A DNA stretch of 64,000 bases from Lactiplantibacillus dongliensis (lineage in GTDB: Bacteria > Bacillota > Bacilli > Lactobacillales > Lactobacillaceae). The position numbers and the translations under genes were made by a program. Each line of letters begins with the position of its first letter. Position 1 is the stretch's first letter. The notes beneath the pieces were generated by a model. It searched no databases. It had not been told where the DNA came from and saw only the letters and a program-made list of their open reading frames with translations. The DNA lies in contig NZ_BJDK01000012.1 in assembly GCF_005405105.1 (NCBI RefSeq), positions 17,754 to 81,753 on the forward strand. Reading direction: 5' to 3'. This document shows, piece by piece, positions 18,785 to 28,738 of the stretch.

Positions 18785-21700
18785 GTGAGTCTACAGTTTA
18801 TTTTGGGTGCCGCTAAGCAGGACCATCGCCAAAAGTTGGTGGCTAATTTAGTTACCAGTTTGCAAGCCAATCCGCATGATCAATTCTTTTATTTGGTCCC
18901 AAACCATGTCAAGTTTGATACCGAGGTTGATGTCTTGAATCGACTAGCCCGAGCCTTTGATCAGCCCGGCTTGTATGCGCAAAGCCAAGTGCAGATTTTT
19001 TCGTTTACCCGATTAGCTTGGTACTTAATGAAGAATGAAGCCGCCTATCAAGTCCCGCGGCTCTCAGCAGCTGGAATCAACATGCTACTGTTTAAAATCT
19101 TGCAAGCCCATGCGGATGAGCTACGGTTATTCGGTGGGGAAATCTCACAGACCGGTTTTGTGACGCAACTGGCTAAGGAGATTAATGAATTACAATTAGC
19201 TAATTTAGCACCGGCAGATGTGGTGCAATTGGCTGAACAGACACCAGCGGGGGACTTAAAAGCCAAGCTGCATGATTTAGCAATTGTGTATACGGACTTT
19301 GCTGCCGCGACCGATGGGCAATATTTAAAAAATGCGGATGTGTTAGCACAGTTAAGCCATTATTTGCAGCAGCAGGATCTGCATGGTACCCATATTTACT
19401 TAGAACTATTCTCACAATTATCGTCACAAGAACAAGGTGTGATCACGACGATGTTGGAGCGCGGGGCGGAAGTTACGATCAGCTTGATTTTAGATCAAGC
19501 TTATACCGATAAGCCACCGTTGAACGGGACGTTATTTTATCAGACGGGCCGCCTTTATTATCGCCTGGTTCAGTATGCTAAGATTCGTCAGATCAAGTGT
19601 TTGCCGGATCAGTTTGCGACCACGCAACGAGTGAGTCCGAGTTTGGCCGCACTAGACGATTTGTGGCGTGATCAGGTGCAAAAGTCGCCTACTGCTGAAG
19701 TGTTGAAATCAGAGCTGCATTTGTTCCGAACGGATACCCGGCAGACCGAGTTGGCACAAGTCGCGCGGCAAATTCGCTATCTGGTAGCTGAAAAGGGCTA
19801 TGACTATCGCGACTTCCTGATTGTGACGCGGCATCTAACGAGCTATCAGACCATGATTGCGCCAATCTTTCATACAATGGAAATCCCGTATTTCTTGGAT
19901 TTACGACGGTCGATGGCGGATCATCCGTTGGTAGAATTAATCAGTGCCCTCTTTGATCTGAATACGAAGCATTATCAATATCGCGATGTGATGCGGTTGT
20001 TAAAGACCGAATTACTGTTACCACAAGTCAATGGGCAACCGATGGGGCGGCAAGCGTATCGCCAAGCGGTTGACTTAACCGAAAACTTTATTTTAAAGAG
20101 CGGTTATAGTGGTCGGCGCTGGACGCAAGCGGAGGATTGGCAATACTTTCAATTTACGGCTGGTGATGCGGGCATTGAGACTGATGAAAATGTCGCGATT
20201 ACCAAGCAGATTAATCTGATCCATCATTTTGTTGCGACTTTATTGCCACCCTTCTTTAAAAAGTTGGCGGCGGCCAAAGATGGTCGGGCAGCGGCGACAA
20301 TTTTAGTTAACTTTTTAATGACGCATGGCGTGGATACGCAGTTATTAGCTTGGCGCGACCAAGCGATTGAAAAAGGCGATATGACGGCAGCCAGTGAACC
20401 CGAACAGACTTGGCAGACTTTTTGCGACATGCTTGATGATTTTGTCACGATGCTAGGTGACGGGCCGTTTGTGACTGATGATTTCTTGGCGCTCTTGCAA
20501 GCCGGATTCGAAGGCGCAGGCTATGCCCAGATTCCGTCAACCTTAGATCAAGTGACGATTTCTGAAAGTGGTCGTGAGCAGAGTCAGAACCGTAAAGTTG
20601 TGATGTTAATTGGTGCGACGGACTTAGTCATGCCGGATCGTATTATGACAAATGATTTACTCAGTGACGTGGATAAGGATGCATTGCAGCCAGACCTTCA
20701 GCAGCTAGACGGTGACCATTATTTGGCTGATTCAGCCGTAGTGCAATTAGGCGATGAGCGGTATTTAAACTACTTAGCTTTTTTGAATGCGACTGATCAG
20801 TTGTATTTGAGTGCGCCGTTAAAAGATGATCAGGATGCTGATTTGAAGTTATCAAATTATGTCCAACAGATTCAGCAGCACTTTAAGTTACCAATTGCGA
20901 CGTACTTAGCAACGCCTGATCCAACTCAGCCTAAAGTGGCGCCCTTTATTGGATCTAAACGGCGGACCATTACACATGTGGTGCAAGTCTATCGCGATGT
21001 ATTGACTGCTAACGCTGATCGTAATCGCGTCGGGGCCCCGCTACGGCCAGCACCAATCTGGGTCTGGTTGCGGCGACAATTGACCGCTGATCCGCAGTTT
21101 GGTCAGTTAGCGCAACAATTGTTAGCCAGTTTGAGTTACCGCAATGTCCCGGTTGCCCTGTCATCAACGAGTGTGCAGGCGTTATATGGGAAGCAAATCT
21201 ATACGTCGATTTCAAAGCTAGAAGAATTTTATCGGAATCAATATGCGTACTTTCTAAAGTATGGCTTACGGTTACGGGAACGTGATGTCTTTGAATTGTC
21301 AGCAGCCAGCACGGGTGAGTTTTTCCATGCGGTTTTAGATGGGATGATTAAAGCTTTGCAAGCCCAACACTTGAGCTTAGCGACGATTGATCAAGCTGAC
21401 TTGGGAACGTTATTGGACCAAGTGACACTACAAGTATTAGAACAGCCGCAGTTTATGATCCTATCAAGTTCTAATCGGATGGGGTATTTGCGGCAACAGC
21501 TAATTAACACGGTGCGCCAGATTGCCTTTGCCATTCAGCGGCAAAGCCAACGCTCTGATGCCACGCCACAACAAACGGAATTACTCTTCGGAAATGTTGG
21601 TAAAGACCATGGGCTAAAGGCTCTAGACTTCCAAGTTGATCCGCAGCATAGCGTTCATGTTCGAGGAAAGATCGACCGCTTAGACCGAATTCAGGTTGCT

Positions 21701-22360
21701 GACCAAAGTTATTTAGGCATTGTCGATTACAAATCGTCGCAACATCGCTTTGATTTTCAGCAGGCTTATTATGGGTTGGCGATGCAGATGTTGACCTACC
21801 TAAATGCGGTACTGGTTAACGAAGATGCCTTAGTCCCAGCCGGCACCGACAAAGTGAAATTAGCTGGTGCCTTGTACATGCATATCCAAAATCCAACGTT
21901 AAAACCCAAAGATGCGCGGGCGGGTTTTGAGGATGCCCTCTTAAAAGCGAATAAGTACCGTGGGGTTATCGTTGATGATCCGCAATTATTGACGCATCTA
22001 GATACGGAACTGCAAAAGCAAAGTGGCGATTCTAAGATCTATCCATTTTCACGGGTGAAGTCGGGTGAGTACCACAGTCGTAAGACGGCGCCACTAGTCA
22101 CTGAAAAGGAATTGGATCAGTTATTAGCGAATAATCGGAAATTGATTGTCGATGCGGCACAAGCGATTTTTGCGGGGGCACTGGCGCTGAATCCGGTGCG
22201 GCTAAATGATAAAACTACGGCGTTGCAATATTCACCATATCTTGCGATTATGGCGTTTGATGCTATGCTATCAGAAAATAATTATCGTGATTTACCGCCA
22301 TTGACGCCCAGTGAAGTTTTAGAGCGGATTAAAGCGCAGTTAGGGGATGAACGCGCATGA
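18785..22360 (+). CDS. rexB: ATP-dependent helicase/nuclease subunit B (RexB/AddB)
   Basis: Subunit of the RexAB (AddAB) enzyme that processes double-strand DNA ends for RecA recombination. The 1191-residue protein has an inactivated helicase-like N-terminus: the Walker A place reads LGAAKQDHRQK, without GKS/T. The C-terminal RecB-type nuclease is intact, with YLGIVDYKSS near residue 978 and QMLTYL. The four iron-sulphur cysteines known from B. subtilis AddB are not seen; the C-terminal region reads TTALQYSPYLAIMAFD with no cysteine. Both traits fit the RexB type of lactic acid bacteria. GTG follows AGAGGGGG. It overlaps rexA by four bases. Confidence 0.93.
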   Translation: MSLQFILGAAKQDHRQKLVANLVTSLQANPHDQFFYLVPNHVKFDTEVDVLNRLARAFDQPGLYAQSQVQIFSFTRLAWYLMKNEAAYQVPRLSAAGINMLLFKILQAHADELRLFGGEISQTGFVTQLAKEINELQLANLAPADVVQLAEQTPAGDLKAKLHDLAIVYTDFAAATDGQYLKNADVLAQLSHYLQQQDLHGTHIYLELFSQLSSQEQGVITTMLERGAEVTISLILDQAYTDKPPLNGTLFYQTGRLYYRLVQYAKIRQIKCLPDQFATTQRVSPSLAALDDLWRDQVQKSPTAEVLKSELHLFRTDTRQTELAQVARQIRYLVAEKGYDYRDFLIVTRHLTSYQTMIAPIFHTMEIPYFLDLRRSMADHPLVELISALFDLNTKHYQYRDVMRLLKTELLLPQVNGQPMGRQAYRQAVDLTENFILKSGYSGRRWTQAEDWQYFQFTAGDAGIETDENVAITKQINLIHHFVATLLPPFFKKLAAAKDGRAAATILVNFLMTHGVDTQLLAWRDQAIEKGDMTAASEPEQTWQTFCDMLDDFVTMLGDGPFVTDDFLALLQAGFEGAGYAQIPSTLDQVTISESGREQSQNRKVVMLIGATDLVMPDRIMTNDLLSDVDKDALQPDLQQLDGDHYLADSAVVQLGDERYLNYLAFLNATDQLYLSAPLKDDQDADLKLSNYVQQIQQHFKLPIATYLATPDPTQPKVAPFIGSKRRTITHVVQVYRDVLTANADRNRVGAPLRPAPIWVWLRRQLTADPQFGQLAQQLLASLSYRNVPVALSSTSVQALYGKQIYTSISKLEEFYRNQYAYFLKYGLRLRERDVFELSAASTGEFFHAVLDGMIKALQAQHLSLATIDQADLGTLLDQVTLQVLEQPQFMILSSSNRMGYLRQQLINTVRQIAFAIQRQSQRSDATPQQTELLFGNVGKDHGLKALDFQVDPQHSVHVRGKIDRLDRIQVADQSYLGIVDYKSSQHRFDFQQAYYGLAMQMLTYLNAVLVNEDALVPAGTDKVKLAGALYMHIQNPTLKPKDARAGFEDALLKANKYRGVIVDDPQLLTHLDTELQKQSGDSKIYPFSRVKSGEYHSRKTAPLVTEKELDQLLANNRKLIVDAAQAIFAGALALNPVRLNDKTTALQYSPYLAIMAFDAMLSENNYRDLPPLTPSEVLERIKAQLGDERA

Positions 22361-25300
22361 GTACACAATTTACAGCTAGTCAACAAGCCGCGATTGATCA
22401 GCACGGCAATAATTTATTAGTCTCAGCTTCAGCCGGTTCCGGTAAGACCACGGTCCTGATTGAACGCATTATGCGTAAATTAGACGCCGGGTTGAATATT
22501 GATCAATTATTAGTCGTGACGTTTACGAACCTAGCCGCTAAGCACATGAAGCAAAAGTTGGAAAAGCAGCTCAATCAACGAATCTCAGATCAGCTAGCAG
22601 CTAACCCGAAGGCCACGACAACTAGCCCCGCAGTTCAGCGGCTACGTCAGCAGTTGAATTTGTTAGGGGTTGCCAACATCAGTACATTGGATGCTTTTTG
22701 CTTGCGATTGATTCAACGCTATTACTACGTGATCGATTTAGATCCGGTGTTCCGATTGTTAACAGATAATACGGAAGGCCTATTGATTCGTGATCAGGTC
22801 TGGGACACTGTTCGGGAAAATTTGTACGGTGACGATGGCGAATTATTTGCCGCGTTGACGGCGAACTTTTCAAATGATCGCAGTGATGATGGGCTTAGCC
22901 GCCTAATTATGCGACTTTATGACTTTGCCCAATCGACACCGGACCCAACGGCTTGGCTTGAACAATTACCGGCTAGCTATGAGTTGGGGACGGACCACCT
23001 GACGGCATCTGCTTTTTATCAACAACAGTTGTTACCGCAACTACGGACGACTTTTACGCAGATGACCACGACGATTACGCAAGCCCTTGAACAGGCCACT
23101 GATAGTGATCTGGATCCCAAGACATTGACTGCATTGCAGGCTGCGCAGGCAAGTTTGACCGATGTGACGGCCCGGCTAGGTTCGATTGAATGGAATGAGT
23201 TGCGGGCCTTTTGTCAGACTTTTAAGATTAAGGCGATCAAGAAAACCTATAAAGATGATGAGGTGCGGACGGCGATTGGCACCGCTGTTAATGGTCAAGT
23301 TAAGGCGGTTCGTGATCAGATTACCGAGCTCAATGTGGCTGTTTTGGTGAGCGATGAACAAGCGGTTTTAGATATTATGGCGGGGGCGGCAGCTTTAGTG
23401 CGTGAATTAGTCCACGCCACGTTAGCCTTTAAACAAGCGTTTGCGACGGAAAAACGCCGGCGCCATGTGTTGGATTTTAATGATTTGGAGCATTTGAGTC
23501 TAGCCATTTTAACGAGTGACAATGAAAGTGGTCAGGCGGCCTTAACCCAACTGCAAGCTCAGTTTGCCGAAGTAATGGTCGATGAATATCAAGATATTAA
23601 TAGTTTGCAAGAGACGATTTTGCAATTGTTGGCCCAACAGACTCCTGGCAACATGTTTATGGTTGGCGATGTGAAGCAATCAATCTACCAATTCCGATTA
23701 GCCGATCCGCTCTTGTTCTTGCATAAATATCAAGACTTTGGCGAGCATCCCGAACATGGGGAACGAATCGTACTAGCGGAAAACTTCCGGTCAGTGGAGA
23801 ATGTGGATCAGTTAACCAATTTGATTTTTAGTCAGTTAATGGATGCCCCCGTGGGTCAGATTGAGTATGACCAAGCGGCGTATTTGAAGTATGGCCCCAA
23901 AGATTATCCGGCTGATATGCCACAGACAACTAGTCTATTGCTCTATCAGACTGGACAAAAAGAGGCGGCTTCAGACACTGAAGATGACGCTGATTTTGCA
24001 ATTGATGATCCCGCCGAAGGTAGTATTACGATGGTTGCGCAAAAGATTCTCGAATTAAAGGCGCAGGATAAACCGATTTATGATCGAGCGGCGCAAGCTT
24101 ATCGGCCATTTCGCTATAGTGATGTGGCGCTACTAGTGCCGACCCGAAATCATAATTTAACGATTATTGATATCTTTAAACGTCTGCATATTCCAATTGT
24201 TGTCAATGATGCGCAGAATTATTTTCAGACGACCGAAATTCGGATCATGATGGCAATGTTAAGCATTATTGATAATCCGTATCAAGATATTCCGTTAGTG
24301 GCTGTGTTACGGTCACCGATGGTTGGCTTAGATGAAAATCAATTGGTTTATTTACGGATTCAAAATAAGACGAGTGACTATTTCCAAGCGTTACGCGACT
24401 TTTACAATCGCGCAGTGCCGACAGATGATTATGGCGCGGCGGTTTATACCAAAGTGGCGCAGTTCATGGATGAATTGACTGAATTTCGTGATCTAGCCCG
24501 GCGCAATCAATTAGTAACGCTGATTTGGCGGATTTATGATCGCACCGGTTTCTTGGATTATGTTGGTGGGATGCCGGCTGGACCACAACGCCAAGCTAAT
24601 TTGCACGCGTTGTATGAGCGGGCACATACGTATGAAGAAGGTAGTTTTAAAGGCCTGTTCCAGTTTGTACGTTTCATCAAGCGGATGCAGGAAAAAGATC
24701 AAGATTTGGCTGAGGCAGTTGCTGAAACTGAGACCGAAGCAGTGAGCGTGATGACGATTCATGGGAGTAAGGGCTTGGAATATCCAGTCGTTTTCATTAT
24801 GGATATGAGTAAACGGTTCAACCAAACTGATACGAGTCAGTCGGCTTTATTAGACCGTGAAGCGGGGATTGGGATTACGTATCTTGACCCAGAAACCCGG
24901 GTCAAGTACCCCACCTTGCCACGCTTAGTGACGCGCCAAGTAGTCAGTCAAAAATTGCGGGCCGAAGAAATGCGGAAACTTTATGTGGCGATTACGCGTG
25001 CCGAACAGCAACTCTACTTAGTTGGGACGATTGAAGATATTGACACGGCCAGCAAGCAATGGCGGCAAGTCTTTACTGATGAACAGCGACTGCTGCCAGC
25101 AACAGCCAGAACCGCGGCGAAGAGTGAACTTGATTGGGTCGGCATGAGCCTGATTCGGCACCCGGATCTAGCGGATTATTGGGATGGCGAACAGCCTTTG
25201 TATTCGTTTAAAGCTGATCAGACGAAGTTGACTGTTGAATTAGGGGATGCGGCATCGATTGGTCAGACCGAGACCGCCGTTACCGATGAAGCTGAACAAC

Positions 25301-26100
25301 CAACTGCGCTAGAACGCGTTGAAGCAGGAGTCAGTATCGATGTTGACGAGTTGACTCAGCAAGCCATCACGCGGATCTTAAACTTCCAGTATCCGCAACG
25401 GGTTGCCACTACGACTACCGCGTACCAATCTGTTTCGGAAGTGAAACGGGTCTTTGAAGATCCCGATACACCGTTGATGAATGCGAACCCAACGATTAGT
25501 GATCAACAAGCCCGGGTGCATAGTCGTTACGTGAGTGACCGCTTAGACGGGCCCCAGTTCTTGCAGACAAGTCAAGCGCCAACTGGTGCCGAAGTCGGGA
25601 GTGCCACGCATTTGGTCTTAGAACAATTGGATGTCACGCATGCGGTGACTGATGCAACTGTTCAAGCAACTATTGATGAGCTAGTGGCCAAGCACGTGTT
25701 GACACCCACTGTGGCACAACGGATTCAAATTGAGCAAGTAGTCGGCTTTTATGCTAGCTCGCTAGGCCAGCAGATTTTGGCAGCGCCAGCGCAGGTTCAT
25801 CGAGAAGTGCCATTTTCACTGTTACTACCAGCGCAGCGGTTGTTTAAAGGTTTTGAAACTGATCCGTATAGTAAAATCTTAATACATGGGATTATCGATG
25901 GGTATTTGGCGACCGAACAAGGCTTGATTTTATTCGATTACAAGACGGATCATGTTGCTCAGGCCACTGATTTATTGACCAAGTACGCTGGCCAAGTGAA
26001 ATTATATGGGCAAGCATTAGCTTCAATGTATCAGCAGCCCATTGCGCAACAGTATTTGTATTCGTTAGTGCATCAGGAGTTGGTGGCGGTTGATTCTTAA
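22357..26100 (+). CDS. rexA: ATP-dependent helicase/nuclease subunit A (RexA/AddA)
   Basis: Motor subunit of RexAB, a UvrD-like 3'-5' helicase with a C-terminal nuclease. Helicase motifs in the 1247 residues: Walker A SASAGSGKTTVLIERI near residue 25, Walker B VMVDEYQDINSLQ near residue 405, MVGDVKQSIYQFR, SVMTIHGSKGLEYPVVF near residue 795, and KLYVAITRAEQQLYLVG near residue 875. The nuclease domain shows ATHLVLEQLD and LILFDYKTDHV near residue 1195. It is coupled to rexB by a four-base overlap. A decayed repeat begins directly after the stop codon. Confidence 0.94.
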   Translation: MSTQFTASQQAAIDQHGNNLLVSASAGSGKTTVLIERIMRKLDAGLNIDQLLVVTFTNLAAKHMKQKLEKQLNQRISDQLAANPKATTTSPAVQRLRQQLNLLGVANISTLDAFCLRLIQRYYYVIDLDPVFRLLTDNTEGLLIRDQVWDTVRENLYGDDGELFAALTANFSNDRSDDGLSRLIMRLYDFAQSTPDPTAWLEQLPASYELGTDHLTASAFYQQQLLPQLRTTFTQMTTTITQALEQATDSDLDPKTLTALQAAQASLTDVTARLGSIEWNELRAFCQTFKIKAIKKTYKDDEVRTAIGTAVNGQVKAVRDQITELNVAVLVSDEQAVLDIMAGAAALVRELVHATLAFKQAFATEKRRRHVLDFNDLEHLSLAILTSDNESGQAALTQLQAQFAEVMVDEYQDINSLQETILQLLAQQTPGNMFMVGDVKQSIYQFRLADPLLFLHKYQDFGEHPEHGERIVLAENFRSVENVDQLTNLIFSQLMDAPVGQIEYDQAAYLKYGPKDYPADMPQTTSLLLYQTGQKEAASDTEDDADFAIDDPAEGSITMVAQKILELKAQDKPIYDRAAQAYRPFRYSDVALLVPTRNHNLTIIDIFKRLHIPIVVNDAQNYFQTTEIRIMMAMLSIIDNPYQDIPLVAVLRSPMVGLDENQLVYLRIQNKTSDYFQALRDFYNRAVPTDDYGAAVYTKVAQFMDELTEFRDLARRNQLVTLIWRIYDRTGFLDYVGGMPAGPQRQANLHALYERAHTYEEGSFKGLFQFVRFIKRMQEKDQDLAEAVAETETEAVSVMTIHGSKGLEYPVVFIMDMSKRFNQTDTSQSALLDREAGIGITYLDPETRVKYPTLPRLVTRQVVSQKLRAEEMRKLYVAITRAEQQLYLVGTIEDIDTASKQWRQVFTDEQRLLPATARTAAKSELDWVGMSLIRHPDLADYWDGEQPLYSFKADQTKLTVELGDAASIGQTETAVTDEAEQPTALERVEAGVSIDVDELTQQAITRILNFQYPQRVATTTTAYQSVSEVKRVFEDPDTPLMNANPTISDQQARVHSRYVSDRLDGPQFLQTSQAPTGAEVGSATHLVLEQLDVTHAVTDATVQATIDELVAKHVLTPTVAQRIQIEQVVGFYASSLGQQILAAPAQVHREVPFSLLLPAQRLFKGFETDPYSKILIHGIIDGYLATEQGLILFDYKTDHVAQATDLLTKYAGQVKLYGQALASMYQQPIAQQYLYSLVHQELVAVDS

Positions 26101-26236
26101 AATGTGAGCATTTTAGAAACTAACTGCTCGGCGAAACATTACTGGCGATAATGACTTAACGTTAGCTGATAAGTATCCGATAGTTAGCGCCGATTCTGGG
26201 CCAACCCGAGTGGCAATTTAAGGCAACTAGCAACCT
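26101..26236. repeat. Decayed composite repeat directly after rexA
   Basis: It keeps GAGCATTTTAG..AACT..CTGCTCGGC (inner side of a B half), a degenerate spacer, and the outer end of a reversed A half (GCCGATTCTGGGCCAACC, then AGTGGCAATTTAAGGCAACT). The bulk of both halves is missing. Confidence 0.65.
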
Positions 26237-26257
26237 ATATCGGACGAACTGAATATG

Positions 26258-26293
26258 AAAAAAACGCGATTCTCAAACGAGAGTCGCGTTTTT
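26258..26293. terminator. Bidirectional terminator
   Basis: Perfect arms AAAACGCGATTCTC / GAGAGTCGCGTTTT with one mismatch, A-run and T-run flanks. It serves rexA (+) and the acetyltransferase (-). Confidence 0.88.
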
Positions 26294-26299
26294 GATGAC

Positions 26300-26821
26300 T
26301 TAAAGTAAAATTTGGTAGGCTTTACGTTGATCCTGAGCATCGCCGTCCATGTAGACAATCCCGCGATAGGTGAAGCCTGCTTTAGTAATGACATGTTGCA
26401 TCCGCTGGTTTAAGGAATGCGTATCAATCCGCAATTGGTGGAAGCCTTGTTGATAACTAAGGGTCATCAAATTGCTGAAGAAGAAGTCCGCTAAGTGTTG
26501 ACCATGGAAGCCACTGGCAATGGCAATCCGATGAATGGACGTATAGTGATCATCGGTGTGTGGTGCCCAACTGCCTTGATAGATTTGGGTATAGTTAGGG
26601 TCAGAAGTCGTGAGTAAGGCCGCAGTACCGGTGATTTGGCCGTCGACAATCAGGACCCAGGCACGGCCAGCGTCTAAGTCAGCTTGTAAATCCGGGGTGG
26701 CAGGATAAGTGCCCTGCCATTGTGGAATCTGATCAGTGGCTAAGGCTTGGCGACCGGCGTTAATGATGGCCAACATGGCTGGTAGATCAGCACTGGTGGC
26801 CGCACGAACATATTTAGACAT
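26300..26821 (-). CDS. GNAT-family N-acetyltransferase
   Basis: A 173-residue acetyltransferase beginning MSKYVRAATSADLPAMLAII. The acetyl-CoA region reads IHRIAIASGFHGQHLADFFFSNLM around residues 96-118, and the C-terminal part LRIDTHSLNQRMQHVITKAGFTYRGI is typical of GNATs close to the RimI-like group. ATG is preceded by a weak GAGAGC. Substrate unknown. The gene is monocistronic, bounded by a terminator shared with rexA. Confidence 0.85.
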   Translation of the reverse strand: MSKYVRAATSADLPAMLAIINAGRQALATDQIPQWQGTYPATPDLQADLDAGRAWVLIVDGQITGTAALLTTSDPNYTQIYQGSWAPHTDDHYTSIHRIAIASGFHGQHLADFFFSNLMTLSYQQGFHQLRIDTHSLNQRMQHVITKAGFTYRGIVYMDGDAQDQRKAYQILL

Positions 26822-26959
26822 TCAAATCACAGCTCTCTTATAGAATGGTTATTATTATAAGCGGTTTTGATGATGGCGACAACTAGCAAAACAGATTGGT
26901 AGAGTGCCCGCGTGATTAGCTTTATAATATGACTTAACAAACAGTGGGAGTTGAAGACG

Positions 26960-27604
26960 ATGAAAGTATTTGTAATTGGTGCACATGGTCAAATCGGTAA
27001 GAAAATCGTTTCAAAATTAGTCGCACGAGGCGAGCAAGTCTTTGCTGGCATTCGGCGGCCTGATCAGGCGGAAGCTTTTGAAGATGCCGGGGCTGAACCA
27101 GTAGCCTTTAACTTGTTAGATCAACCATCAGAACTAGCGTTGGCCTTTAAAGGCATGGATGCGGTCGTCTTTGCGGCGGGTTCTGGTGGCTCGACTGGGT
27201 ATGACATGACGTTGATGATTGATTTGGATGGTGCGGTCAAGTCGATGCAGGCCGCCGAAATTGCGGGAGTCAAACGTTACGAAATCATTAGTGCGGAATT
27301 TACGGTTGATCGGGCTAAGTGGCCGAATAGTCTGAAGCCTTACTATGTCGCTAAATACTATGCGGACGAATGGTTGAAGACCCGCACGCAGTTGGATTAT
27401 ACGATTTTACAACCAGGGACATTAGTGAACGATGCTGGGACTGGCCAAGTCACGGTCAATCCAGATGTTGGCGGTGAGATTACGCGTGACGATGTCGCAA
27501 CATTTGCCGTGCAAGCGCTCAGTACGCCAACCACAATTGGGCAGACAATCGCGTTAATTAACGGTGAAACGCCAATTGCCACGGCGGTTAAACAAGCTAA
27601 ATAA
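26960..27604 (+). CDS. NAD(P)-binding atypical SDR (YwnB/NmrA-like)
   Basis: A 214-residue Rossmann protein with the N-terminal nucleotide motif VFVIGAHGQIGKKIVSKL and AAGSGGSTGYDM, typical of atypical short-chain dehydrogenases that lack a clear catalytic Tyr-x3-Lys, although YYVAKYYAD might serve. I chose ATG at 26960 because GGGAG lies nine bases upstream; the frame from 26951 begins with TTG inside that region. Role unknown; relatives act as redox sensors or quinone and flavin reductases. A strong terminator follows. Confidence 0.82.
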   Translation: MKVFVIGAHGQIGKKIVSKLVARGEQVFAGIRRPDQAEAFEDAGAEPVAFNLLDQPSELALAFKGMDAVVFAAGSGGSTGYDMTLMIDLDGAVKSMQAAEIAGVKRYEIISAEFTVDRAKWPNSLKPYYVAKYYADEWLKTRTQLDYTILQPGTLVNDAGTGQVTVNPDVGGEITRDDVATFAVQALSTPTTIGQTIALINGETPIATAVKQAK

Positions 27605-27610
27605 GGATTA

Positions 27611-27655
27611 AAAGAGATGGTTCCAGTTTAGCAACGACTGGAACCATCTTTTTTA
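27611..27655 (+). terminator. Intrinsic terminator
   Basis: Arms AGATGGTTCCAGT and ACTGGAACCATCT with a T-run follow the NAD(P)-binding protein gene. Confidence 0.88.
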
Positions 27656-27659
27656 GTTT

Positions 27660-27791
27660 TCATTTTTTGTTTTGAGAACGATTGACGGCCACTAAAGCAC
27701 CGATGGCAATGATGACCAATAACGTAAAGAACCAAAAGGATCCGCCCATCCACATGAAGGGCATACCGCTGTTAAACCAACCACCGCACAT
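27660..27791 (-). CDS. Small single-span membrane protein, unknown
   Basis: A 43-residue frame starting MCGGWFNSGMPFMWMGGSFW, with one hydrophobic segment (FFTLLVIIAIGALVAV) and a basic tail NRSQNKK. I chose ATG at 27791 because AAGGAAAG lies upstream. The longer frame to 27851 has no ribosome binding site. The tail outside suggests N-out/C-in or a short anchored peptide. It lies between the dapA gene end and a terminator of the opposite strand. I do not recognise it. Confidence 0.5.
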   Translation of the reverse strand: MCGGWFNSGMPFMWMGGSFWFFTLLVIIAIGALVAVNRSQNKK

Positions 27792-27852
27792 TGACGTCAC
27801 CGCTTTCCTTAGTATTGCCACCATTATACCAACCGTGATACCGGCCAGCAAG

Positions 27853-28722
27853 CTATTTCAACTGGTTGGTTAAGGTCGTCACCTGGGTCGCGTTTAAAGG
27901 TAAAATAGGCAATCGTGGATCGCCGACTAGTAGGTGCTGTGCATTTAAAGCGGCCTTTATTGGGGATGGTGAAGGCGAACTGAAAAGTGCGGCCATTTTA
28001 GGCAGTAATTGGCGTTGAATCTTCGCCGCCACTGGGACTTGTCCAGCTGCTAATGCCTGTTGGATGGTTGCCATGTCATCACCAAAGAGATGGCTAGCTA
28101 CTGAGATTACCCCTTGAGCCCCCAGTGCCTGAGCAGTCAAAGCCTGACTATCTTCACCGGTATAGACTAAGAAGTCAGCTGGCGCTTGTTCAACGATCGT
28201 CGCCAATTCTTCCAATGACGTGCATTGCTTGATACCAATAATATTAGGATGTTGGGCGAGCTTAACGACCGTCTCAACAGCCATTTTGACGCCAACGCGG
28301 CCAGGAATATTATAAATCAGGATTGGAAGGTCGCCTTGATCAGCAATTGCGGTAAAGTGGGCAATCATCCCAGCTTGATCAGGTTTGTTATAGGGTGGCA
28401 CGACCACTAAAGCGGCGTCAATCCCTGCAAGCTGACTCACTTGGCGCGTAAACGCAATGGTTGCGGCAGTGTTGTTCGAGCCGGTATTCGCAATTATTGG
28501 CACCCGCCCAGCCACAATCTTAGCGGTGGCCTGAAATAATGTTAATTTTTCACTGGTACTTAAGGTGGGGCCTTCACCGGTCGTGCCACCGACTAAGATG
28601 CCCTGCGTCTGATGGGCCAGTAAATGTTCAATTAAGCCAGCTAACCGAGTTAAGTCAAGCTGCTGGTCGTCATCGAACGGGGTGACCATGGCGGTGATTA
28701 AGTGTGCTTGCTCAAAATTCAT
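27853..28722 (-). CDS. dapA: 4-hydroxy-tetrahydrodipicolinate synthase
   Basis: Condenses pyruvate with aspartate semialdehyde, the first step to diaminopimelate and lysine. The 289-residue protein has [11 protein letters not shown] (Thr47/Thr48), the catalytic Tyr137 in [10 protein letters not shown], and Schiff-base Lys165 in IIGIKQCTS, so the active site is complete. ATG follows GGAGG. It lies 16 bases after an aminotransferase gene on the same strand, and the pair looks like an operon. A second dapA could exist elsewhere; this one may be specialised, since it is not next to other dap genes. Confidence 0.9.
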   Translation of the reverse strand: MNFEQAHLITAMVTPFDDDQQLDLTRLAGLIEHLLAHQTQGILVGGTTGEGPTLSTSEKLTLFQATAKIVAGRVPIIANTGSNNTAATIAFTRQVSQLAGIDAALVVVPPYNKPDQAGMIAHFTAIADQGDLPILIYNIPGRVGVKMAVETVVKLAQHPNIIGIKQCTSLEELATIVEQAPADFLVYTGEDSQALTAQALGAQGVISVASHLFGDDMATIQQALAAGQVPVAAKIQRQLLPKMAALFSSPSPSPIKAALNAQHLLVGDPRLPILPLNATQVTTLTNQLK

Positions 28723-28738
28723 TTTAAAGCCTCCATAA

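Noticed and set aside
18785..22360. rexB regarded as broken because Walker A is missing
   Set aside because: The frame is full length and RexB proteins of lactic acid bacteria lack Walker A and the Fe-S cysteines normally.
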